DNA of 64,000 bases from Paramyrothecium sp. XJ0827 (taxonomy: Eukaryota; Ascomycota; Sordariomycetes; Hypocreales; Stachybotryaceae). The translations under genes and the position numbers were made by a program. Every line of letters begins with the position of its first letter. The stretch's first letter is position 1. The notes below the pieces were generated by a model. The model worked only from the letters and a program-made list of their open reading frames with translations, was not told the DNA's origin and searched no databases. Shown here one piece after another: positions 23,401 through 32,731 of the stretch. The stretch spans positions 3,286,001-3,350,000 of the forward strand of contig JAJFPB010000002.1 in assembly GCA_020881915.1 (NCBI GenBank), read 5' to 3'.

Positions 23401-24626
23401 CCAGCATTCAATCCGCTTCTTGGGCCAGTTTGCTTTGCACCACGTTCAGTCCAACGTTGTTCATTGGACTGCCTAACTTATGCAACGACAAGTCTCATGT
23501 TACTGGTATCCGTGCTGACCGTTAAGCTACCTCAGACCACCTTACTCGTGCGAAAGAAAAGTCTCCGCCGTCCCGGACCGTTGTGCAGCTACTCGACGTT
23601 AGTCCTGTCACCACGGCAATCGACCTTACCTCACCTTGCATAACAGAGCAACCACTTTGACACAACGCACCGACATCTCAAGTCTGGCCCGATCCCAGCG
23701 ACTATCTTCAGCAGGGCCACTATCAACAAGGAACCCCCCTCCCCCTCCTACGCCCCCCCCCCTCCTCTCTTCCCCTCCACAAGCAAAACAACTGCCTGTT
23801 GTGTGAGTCCAGGGCTGTTGGCTTTCTCCCTTGAGCGTCCGAGTTTTTTTGAACAGAACGCCGAAAAGAGACTCTTCCAGAGCCCAAACGGGACCAGATT
23901 GGCCACTCCTCACCGCCGATCCAACGTCGCATTTCCTGCTACTTCGTCTTGATCGCCCACCCACACAAACACACACATATATACACACATACGCTCATCC
24001 ACCCAGCCACGGACCGACAAGCCTCCAAGGGGACACCATAACATTCATATTTCCACCTTTGCATTACACCCTGACTTGCATTCACAGCTCACCTACCCCG
24101 CTACCAACTCCTACCAACTCCCATTCACGCACGAGACGGCTCCCAGCTACCCACCCCGGCTTCGAAATCAGGTAAGAATCCCCCGACAAGCCCTCAGCGC
24201 AGCCCTGCTGCGGCTCAGCGCAACTTGCATAGAGAATTCATTGCCTCGCATCCTGCGTCCCCTGCTTCTCTTTCGCACATTCACCCACCACCAGCACCGT
24301 CCCCCCCCTCCCTCTGCTAGCTTACCAACAGTCCTCGCCAGGTCTCCCATCGCCCGTCGCAGTGGCGCACCGTGTATTCCTCTCTTACCCCTCATATTGC
24401 CGTCGCACCTGTTCCGTCGGCAACATTCGCTGTCCACGAAATTGTTTCCGGATCGCCGATAGCCACTGGACTGAAGTCTCGAGTGGTAAACTACTCCTTC
24501 ACTCCCGCCGCACCCGACAGCTCCACCACCCCCAGCGTCGACTTCTTCCCTTCCGACAATCCTTTGCTCCGGCTCTCTCCTGCAGATTGTCGTGAGTAAA
24601 GGACACTTGCTTTTTCAACTTCTGCT
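20483..24626. promoter_or_regulatory. Long gene-free stretch, probable promoter and leader of the ubiquitin-like-domain gene
   Basis: About 4.1 kb with no gene I can support. From about 21.7 kb it becomes strongly C/T-rich on the plus strand, with a (ccttga)-type tandem at about 21787-21810, a gagaga run near 22305-22315, C-runs near 22498-22508 and 23740-23762, and a CA/TA microsatellite near 23960-23992. Good donor-like sites (GTAAGA at 24172) suggest a spliced 5' UTR. Open frames such as 22811-23263 start without ATG and show no family features. Confidence 0.45.
21785..21812. repeat. Short tandem repeat, ccttga units
   Basis: Four successive accttg/ccttga hexamers are visible. A simple direct repeat inside the gene-free leader region; function unknown. 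Confidence 0.7.
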
Positions 24627-26889
24627 ATGCCGTAAGTGCCCGCGCCCGCGCCAGCGCCGTTGCGCCTTTCAGCTGCTCTCATGCTCTTCAACGTACTCAC
24701 CTCCAACACAGACTCAGACAACGACCCGCCAAAGTTATCGTCCAGCAACCGGGCGCATCCTCTCAAAGCACTTATTACAGTGGGGAGGACACTTCGCAAG
24801 TGTCTAGTTATAGTGAGGACTGGGACGACCGACTCGACGACGACGACGACGACGAAGAAGACGACGAGGAAGACGACGACGACGACGAACTTCTTCCTTC
24901 AGAATCCGCTTCCGCAATTCACGAAAGACCAGTCGGGCGTACGCACGCCATCCCGCACGTGAACCACAGACATCATCGCGTGCCCCATCAGCAAGCACAG
25001 TATCAACAGGCGGTGCAAGGCCACGCACCGACGCTACCATCCACCGTGGACAACCCCGAGGAATTCGGCCAGTTTGGCCGCGGGTACCATGGCCATGCTG
25101 GCGCCCATCCAGGCTATTTTCCTGGTCGAGGCCATGGCCCAGCCTATCACCAAAACCCTCAAGCCCACCAAAATCATCCCCACGCCTACATGGGGGGCTT
25201 TCCTGGGCAGAATCAGATGGTTCCATATGGATATGGTGCGAACCCCTTCAGTCCCATGAGCAATGGCTCCAGCGGCACCAGTTACTTCGCGGGGGAAGGG
25301 CGCGGCATGTATGACATGATGCCATACCAGCAGCAGGGCTTCTATGGCGGTGGCCCTCACTACAACATGGCCGGTCATTTGCAGCGCTTCCACATTACCC
25401 CGCCTCCTCCGCCGCCTACTGAGCCACCGGGCAAGCCAGCGACGCCCGCTCCGAAGGAACCCCCTCCACCAGACCCGGAAAAGCTACGACTCGAGGCCGA
25501 GCTGGCTGCTTTCAAAGCCAAGCAGGAGGAAGCCAAAGCTGCCGCTTTGCAGGCGGAACGGGAAGCTCAAATACGGAGGGATGCTGAGGAGGCCTTCCAG
25601 AGAAGGATGGAAGATTTGAAGCGAGCTCAGGAAGAGGCCAAAATCGAAATCGAGAAAGCCAAGGCCGAAGCCGAGCGCGCGGCCCGAGAAAGAATCGAAG
25701 CTGAACGGAAGGCCGAGGAAGAGCGGGCTCGACAGCACGCGGAAGCCATGCAACGAGCGGAGGAGAAGGCCAGGATGAAGTTTGAGGCCGAGATCAAGGA
25801 GGCCGAGGCACGAAGACAAAGGGAGGAAGAGGCCCGGGCACGGGCTGAGGAGGCTGCACGACTTCGACTCGAGGAGGCTTACAGGAAGGAAGCAGAGGCA
25901 AAGGCCGAAGCTGAGCGGAAGGCGGCCGAGGAGGCAGAGAGGCTCAAGATCCAGCTCGAAATAGCCATTCGGAAGGAGGCAGAGGCCAAGGTAGAGGCCG
26001 AGAAGAAAGCAGCGGCCGAAGCCGAAAAGCTGAAGCAGATTGCCGAAGATGCCAAGAAGCAAGCCGCGCTCGAGGCACTTGCGAAGGCGGAAGAGGACAA
26101 ACAAAAGGCAGCCGCAGCGGCCGAAGCCGAAGCGAAAGCCAAGGCTGATGCCGAGGAGCTGAAGAAAAAGATCGAAGACGAGGCTCGGGAGAAGTATGAT
26201 CAAGACAAAAAGAAGGCCGAGAAGCCACCCATAAAGTTTAAGGATGCTGTGGGCCGAAAGTTTAGCTTTCCTTTTCACCTGTGCGCCACGTGGCAGGTAT
26301 GTCATAGCATGATCCCGCATCACACCCTCGATGACAACCGTGGCTTGAGCTAACCTCTTCATAGGGCATGGAGGAACTTATCAAACAGGCCTTCCTGCAA
26401 GTGGATGTTCTTGGCCCTCATGTCCAAGAAGGCCACTATGACCTGACGGGCCCGAATGGCGAAATCATCCTTCCTTCTGTATGGGAGAAGGTCGTCGAAC
26501 CTGACTGGCAAATCACCATGACGATGTGGCCCATGGAGAAGACACCTCCACTTGCTGGCCGACCACCGGCCGGTGGTCGCAATGGACATGGGCACGGACA
26601 CGGTCCTATGCCGCCACCTTTTGCTCGTGCCGGTCACCGACCCCCGCCCATGATGGGAGGTGTTCCGCCACCCCCAGACTGGCAGAGCCGACCAGGACCA
26701 AGACCTAGCGGGGTACCCAATGTTGTGAATGTCACCAAGCAGAGCAAGAGCAGCAGCAAGAAGAAGCCGACGATGTTGGACTTCCTTTCCGGCAAGCCGA
26801 CCAAGAAGAAGTGAGTTCTTTCAAGCTCTGATTCGTCATTCCTGCGATTCGTGGGCTAACCTTGTCTGATTAGGTCGAGTAAGAAGTGA
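24627..26889 (+). CDS. Acidic/coiled-coil protein with C-terminal ubiquitin-like domain (ULD type)
   Basis: Function unknown. Exons are 24627-24631, 24712-26296, 26365-26810 and 26874-26889, 683 residues. The first exon is only ATGCC; it is preferred because GTAAGT follows directly and the join gives MPLRQRPAKVIVQQPGASS in frame. Order: acidic run (about 44-61), His/Gln/Gly/Pro-rich low-complexity region (70-230), proline run, a continuous Ala/Glu/Lys/Arg-rich helix or coiled coil (about 255-508), then a compact domain RKFSFPFHLCATWQ ... IKQAFLQVDVLG ... GHYDLTGPNGEIILPSVWEKVVEPDW (about 515-590) of the fungal ubiquitin-like ULD type, and a Gly/Pro/His-rich basic tail. Without the last splice the frame ends at 26814 with KKK; with it SSKK is added. 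A second acceptor at 24717 would drop two residues. Scaffold role is only inference. Confidence 0.82.
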
Positions 26890-27488
26890 GCGAGCTTGCA
26901 TTTCATGGCTATTTTCTTTATGAGCAATACCCTTACGCGAAGATTTCATACATGATACCTTACAATGTCTTGCGAATCGCTTACACTGATTTGCGGAACG
27001 AACTCCTCTCAATTCATCATTTCATCGATCAACGGGGTTTGCCGAATGTCTATATTTTCCCCCCTCTTTACTTGCATTTTTGTGTTGACTGTTTTCCCTT
27101 GTTTTGCTTTTCATCTTGCGTTCTCAAGCATGTATGCGGATTCCTTTCTTGGAGTAATGTGGCATTGGACAACTGGAGAAGGGGTGTTTTTCTGTACTTG
27201 GATGTGGCACCACGGTATTCTTAGGAACTGGAGGCTTATGAAGCGGGTTGGCTCGGCGTATCAATGGTTCTACAAAAGTATCGGTGCCAGCTTGGCGTAG
27301 GGTGCGGCTGCCGCTGATGAAGCCGCAGGTTCACCTGGAGACACAATGATGTGGTTGGTTGGCGGAATGAGATTAAAATCTTGAGATACCATTGTCTGGT
27401 GGTCTATCTGTAGCTAAATGCCTCCCAACGCCATTCCTAGATGCAAATAATCATGAGAGGGGTATCGATAATGAGACATGAATCCTCC
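26890..27488. terminator. Convergent intergenic region (ubiquitin-like-domain gene / COQ10)
   Basis: About 600 AT-richer bases with both 3' UTRs. Short open frames at 26886-27300 are T-rich and have no family features. Confidence 0.4.
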
Positions 27489-28112
27489 TTACATCCGTCT
27501 TCCTGCTTCACCTAGTCTTTCCCGCGCTCGTTGTTCGAAAGCCTCGACCATGATTCCGGCAACTTTGTCGGACACAGCGGCACTCACGGCCGCGTATAGG
27601 GGGTTGACGAACTGGTACTTGATGCTGAAGCGCACCTCGGTCGATGGGGTCGGATGATGGGGAACAGATCGAAGAGACCACCGGGTCACCAAGCTCTTGA
27701 ATATGGAAGCAGAGCCGGTGGAGCCGTCGGACTGAGCGTCGCCACTGACAGCCTCTACAAAGGTGCCCGGCTCGCAGCGCAGCCTACTGGTGAAGGTCTC
27801 GTTGAAACCGCCCCAGCCTACGTGCAGGTCGGCGAGGGCAGGCCAGCGACGGCCGTCGGCATCGGGGGCGGACCACTGCGTGACGCGGGAGACGGCGCAG
27901 TAGGGGACAAACTGCGAGTAGGAATCGACGTCGGCGATGAGCTCGTACAGGGGGTCGCAAGCGTAGGGCAGCACGCGGGTCGCGTGGAGGTCCTGCGTGT
28001 CGGTGCCGGGGAAGGTGATGAAGGGACGACTGGCAATGGCACTGCGCCGGGGGAGGTTCGCACTCCGAGGCTGCGCTCGTAGCGGAAGTCGGAGGGTTGT
28101 ACGAAGAGCCAT
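27489..28112 (-). CDS. COQ10: Coenzyme Q-binding protein COQ10, START-domain, mitochondrial
   Basis: COQ10 proteins bind ubiquinone and support its delivery to the respiratory chain on the matrix side of the inner membrane. One exon, 207 residues. The first about 35 residues are Arg/Ser/Ala-rich without acids (MALRTTLRLPLRAQPRSANL...), a matrix-targeting presequence. The START/polyketide-cyclase core follows: ATRVLPYACDPLYELIADVDSYSQFVPYC, GWGGFNETFTSRL, VEAVSG, then RWSLRS, TEVRFSIKYQFVNPLYAAVS and the C-terminal helix MVEAFEQRARERLG. Length fits the family (about 200). The start at 28112 is the ATG immediately before the presequence; four non-ATG codons upstream are open. It is divergent from the AP-3 delta gene. 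Confidence 0.95.
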   Translation of the reverse strand: MALRTTLRLPLRAQPRSANLPRRSAIASRPFITFPGTDTQDLHATRVLPYACDPLYELIADVDSYSQFVPYCAVSRVTQWSAPDADGRRWPALADLHVGWGGFNETFTSRLRCEPGTFVEAVSGDAQSDGSTGSASIFKSLVTRWSLRSVPHHPTPSTEVRFSIKYQFVNPLYAAVSAAVSDKVAGIMVEAFEQRARERLGEAGRRM

Positions 28113-28604
28113 TGTGTGCAGCAAGGTATCGGAAGTTGCGCAGTCGAGGGTATTTTATGCGTGCAAGAGGGTCACGCCACAGCTCCGACAACTAGTCCTC
28201 CCCAAGTTCCTCCGAGCCAAAACACAAGTTGGCGTGCGCAAGAGGGCCGCCAGCCTTTTCCGAGTGGTGATTTCATGGGGTTATTTTTTCCTCCCGGGCG
28301 ACGGTATACTGACGGGGTCCCGGCGCAGACATCGACGGGGCAGCTCGGGCCGTCTAGTTCCCGGGGGTGCGGTTCAGCACCACTCTATTCCGTCATTCGT
28401 TAGTGGTAGGTACCTTGCCAGGCTAGGAGCTGACGGGCAAACCCACCAACATCAACACCACCCACCATTACCACCACCACCGCATTGAGCTGCTTAGTCT
28501 CGTGCAAGCTGCCCCAAACCCACCCTTCACCCTTTCCCGATAGCAAGCAGGTCCCGAGGCTAACGCCAGACCGACACCACGACGCCGGAAGCCGACCCCC
28601 CAGC
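28113..28604. promoter_or_regulatory. Divergent promoter region (COQ10 / AP-3 delta)
   Basis: About 490 bases between divergent starts. No coding frame is supported. A CA-rich stretch (accaccaccaccgc type) lies near 28455-28483, upstream of the AP-3 gene. Confidence 0.45.
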
Positions 28605-31600
28605 ATGAGTCGACCGACTCCCTCACAGCGAACCCCTCAATCTTCGTAACCACGCGCCGTTGCGAAAGCCGCAGACACCCGTAGCGAGCGCCAGCCCCGC
28701 GTGGGGCATCGTGCCCGGCATCATGTGCGTAGCATCCACGAAGGCCAGAGTGCCGCCCGAGCTGCCGCGGAGCCTTGCGCTGACTTTTGTTGCTTTTCTT
28801 TGCCCCGCACCAGGTTCGAGAAGTCGCTGTACGACCTCATCCGAGGCCTTCGGAACCACAAGGGCAACGAGAAGGAGTACATCCAGAAGAGCTTGAAAGA
28901 ATGCCGCGCCGAGATTCGCGGTCAGGACATGGGTGGGTTGCCGCTCCGCCCCGTCTTGTGCGGCACGAGATTACTGACGTTGCCTCGGCGCAGACCTCAA
29001 GGCCACGGCCTTGCTGAAGCTCGTGTACCTGGAGATGGTCGGCCACGACATGTCGTGGGCCTCCTTCCATGTCCTTGAGGTCATGTCGTCACCCAAGTAC
29101 CATCAGAAGCGTGTGGGCTATCTTGCTGCTGTTCAGAGCTTTCGGTCAGATACAGAAGTCCTCATGCTGGCAACGAATCTTCTAAAGAAGGTATGCCGGC
29201 CCTGCACTTCCATACCAGGACTCTTGCCTAACCCATTCGCCAGGACTTGGCCTCGACCACACCGACCGTTATATCGCTCCCCATAGCCACGCTCCCGCAC
29301 GTCATAACGCCGTCCCTGGCGCTCTCTACCCTCGCCGATCTGCTACCACGAATGAGCCACAGTCACTCCAACATTCGAAAGAAGACACTGGTCACTCTGT
29401 ACCGACTTGCGCTCGTCTACCCCGAGGCTCTTCGCGCAGCCTGGCCTAAAATCAAGGAGCGCTTGATGGACCCTAACGAGGACCCGAGCGTGACGGCTGC
29501 AATCATCAACGTGGTTTGTGAACTGGGATGGCGTAGACCGCACGACTTTCTGCCCCTCGCGCCTCGATTCTTTGAGCTTCTGGTCGACGGTGGTAACAAC
29601 TGGATGGCTATCAAACTAATTAAACTGGTTTGTTAACTCACAGCATTGTATTGAAAGCAGCTACTAACTTCGGACAGTTCGCAACTTTAACTCCCTTAGA
29701 ACCACGTTTGGTCAAGAAATTGCTGCCTCCCTTGACCAACATAATACGTACAACACCAGCAATGTCCTTGCTTTACGAATGTATCAATGGAATCATCCAG
29801 GGCGGAATTCTAGGCAATGCCGATGAGGCTTATGGCACCGAGGAGATTGCAACCCTGTGTGTCAACAAACTCCGAGGCATGGTCATGATTGATGGAGATC
29901 CAAATCGTGAGTTTCCGAGCCAACTGTCATAGGAGTACCACTGACAAGCCTTTCTTAGTAAAATACGTTGCTCTGTTAGCATTCAACAAAATTGTTGCTA
30001 CTCACCCCTTCCTCGTCTCTCAGCAGGAAGATGTAATCCTTGAGTGTATCGACAGTCCGGATATCACAATTCGTATTCAAGCTCTGGATCTCGTCCAAGG
30101 CATGGTTACAAGTGACAACTTGGTGTCGGTTGTTAGCCGCCTCATGAAGCAACTTAAGTCGTCTGCTCCCACTAAGGATCGGTCACAATCGGCGACTCCT
30201 GTTGGCGCTGGAAGCGGTGAATCAGATGATGATGCAGAGACCGCCATCACACGACAAGGGAAAAAGTCTAATCAGGCTCCCCCGCTCCCTGAAGACTACA
30301 GGATCGATGTCATCGCGAGAGTCCTGAATATGTGTTCGAAGGACAACTACGCCAACATTCTCGACTTCGACTGGTATATCGACGTCATGACGCAGCTTGT
30401 TCGCGTGGCACCGATTCCTCGAACCTTTGATGCTGATTCGGGGTTGACCAATTTACCAAAGTTGGCAGCAGACGTTTCGGAGAAGATTGGAGACGAGCTT
30501 CGAAATGTTGCTGTCAAGGTCAAAGCGATGCGAAGCGCGGTTGTAAGAGCTGCCGAGGAGATTCTTGCCCAACTCATCAGCGACACGCCAAATGGCCACC
30601 AGATCTCGTCAGGCGCCCTAAAGTCTGTAACGTGGATCATGGGTGAATACGCGGCACAACTGTCAACCCCTGACGACAGCCTCAACGGGCTTTTGCAGCT
30701 TGTTCCTCGGACGGGAAGGCCCGAGATTGCCACCACAGCATTGCACGCCATCGCCAAGATATTCGCATTCATGACTGGAGACGAGCTTCAGTCTTGGACG
30801 GCTGAGCGCAAATCACAAGTGTCATTGCTAATGGCCCGCATCCTACACGTGTTCGAGCCATTGGCGCTACACCCAAATCTGGAGATCCAGGAACGAGCAG
30901 TCGAGTTCATCGAGCTTCTCAAGCTCACTGCGGAGGCTGCTTCAGGGCAGGACGTCTCGACGGATGATGTGCACAATGATCCGCCACTGCTCCTCACTCA
31001 AGCGATCCCGTCCTTGTTCAATGGTTGGGAACTCAACTCTGTTGCCGCCAGAGCGCAGTTCAACGTCCCCCTACCCGATGACCTGGACTTGGACGAACCG
31101 ATCCATTCAAACCTGAATGGCCTGCTGTCGCAGGCAGATGTTATCACTCTCGAAGCAGATGAATCGGACGAATTCGAAGTTTATTACCACCAGCGCCAAC
31201 CGGCCACGAGTATATCGTCTTCAGCGCCAGCCATAACAAGACTGGAATCACCAGTCGATGAGATAGTCGGGTCGTACCAGCAGCAGCCCACTGAGGATAG
31301 CTACCTCGACGCGGATATTGTTGCCAGGAGAAAGGCCGAGCGACACGAGCGAAACAAGGACGACCCATTCTATATTCCTAGTGACAAGGTCCCCCGTACC
31401 TCTACGCCTATACACAACATCCTCCAGAACAGCAACGGACCGGACCTAGATATTGATTCAATACCCATCATGCAACTTGACCTTGACAAGGTTACGAGCA
31501 CATCTGCACCAGCGCATCGGCCCCAGCCTCGCCCGCGGCAAAAGATTGTCATCTCGGCAGACGAAACACTCGGCAGTGAAAGCGGATCCGGCAAGAATTA

Positions 31601-32072
31601 CGACTCCGAGAACAACTCGGACAGCTTCACCAAGACCAAAGCCAGGAAGTTGAAGCAGTCGCTGCTGCAAGTGGACTCGAGCCATATCGGCTCGTTCAAC
31701 CTCGAGGGCGACTCGGCCGGCAACCAGTTCGACTACGAGCGGCAGCAGCGCGAGGAGCTGGAGATGCAGCAGGCGATGAAGGAGGTGGAGAGGCTGCGGC
31801 TCGAGATGCAGCGGGCCAACGAGAGGATCCACGTCGCCCAGGGCGTCGACGACGAGGGCACCATCGTCAAGAAGAAGAAGGCGACCAAGAAGGCCGCCAA
31901 GCCGGCCGACGACGGCGTGACAGAGGTCAAGCCCAGGAAGAAGAAGAAGAAGGCTGCACAGCCCGAGGGAGCGGCTGCCGGTGCCGATGCGCCGGTCGAG
32001 TCTGCGGCCGAGGTGGCCGTGGCCAAGAAGAAGAAGAAAAAGAAGGTTGCTGAGATCCAGGACACGGCTTAA
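28605..32072 (+). CDS. APL5: AP-3 adaptor complex subunit delta
   Basis: Large subunit of AP-3, which sorts cargo from Golgi/endosome to the vacuole. Exons: first exon uncertain; then 28814-28932, 28994-29190, 29244-29627, 29678-29906 and 29959-32072. Two starts are possible. (a) ATG 28605, exon 28605-28645, donor GTAACC (poor), giving MSRPTPSQRTPQSS before FEKSLYDL (1027 residues). (b) donor GTGCGT at 28725 leaving AT, completed by G at 28814, giving MFEKSLYDL (1014 residues), the form expected by homology. The adaptin N-terminal HEAT repeats are unmistakable: LRNHKGNEKEYIQ, VYLEMVGHDMSWASFHVLEVMSS, HQKRVGYLAAVQSF, NNWMAIKLIKLFATLTPLEPRL, SLLYECINGII. The long exon holds the rest of the trunk, an acidic hinge, and a Lys-rich coiled-coil tail (KKKKATKKAAK, AKKKKKKKVAE) typical of delta. 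Gamma or alpha adaptins lack that tail. Confidence 0.93.
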
Positions 32073-32731
32073 CGAGGGCGTTTGCCTGCTAAGAGGGGGG
32101 AATTCAAGGGGGATGATAGAGCCTCGAGGGCAATAGAGGCTAGTCTTTAGCATAAATACACCGGGACATCACCGACGAAGCTTCACGGCGCACAGGGCAG
32201 TCCTATCTGTTCTCTTGAGTCGTATGTCGTAATGGCGCTTCAGACTTGCGCCTACACGCATTGGTTTTTTGTTTCCTATCTACACCGGCACCAAGCTGAG
32301 TCTCCCTACCCATCAACCGCCTCCCCCCCCTCTTCCCAAGACACCGAGCCCTTTTTTTGCCTCCAAAGCCGTCTTTGTCCCAACTGTACATGCGCAGCCA
32401 GTGCAAGGACAGCCCAAAAAAATAAGAATAATATGAAGTGGTGGAATAGAAAAAGGTTGTGCTTGCGGACAGATGGATAAGAAAAGAAGAAATCAAAAAG
32501 GTACTAAAGATCAAAAACCAAAAAATGGGAGTTGCCCTCCGTCCTCTGCCTCCACCCTTCCGACGCGAGGAAAACAGGTCGCCGCCCGTTCCGGTCGTGA
32601 CTATAGCATAACATACAGATATACACCGTTAGCTCATGCTCCATTACGCGTAAACATCATGATTGATGAAGGTGGTGATCTTGGTAGAAGTTTTGACCTG
32701 ATGCAATGTTGAGGTAGCAGAAGAACTGTGC
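32073..32731. terminator. Convergent intergenic region (AP-3 delta / Rgd2-like)
   Basis: About 660 bases containing both 3' UTRs, with A-rich stretches at 32415-32525. No coding frame with family features. Confidence 0.4.

Noticed and set aside
25484..26362. 292-codon minus-strand frame rich in Leu/Phe/Gly
   Set aside because: Mirror of the Glu/Lys/Ala-rich coiled-coil exon of the ubiquitin-like-domain gene; looks membrane-like only because GAG/AAG/GCC reads as CTC/CTT/GGC in reverse.
31458..32153. 231-codon minus-strand Leu-rich frame
   Set aside because: Antisense of the Lys-rich AP-3 delta tail.
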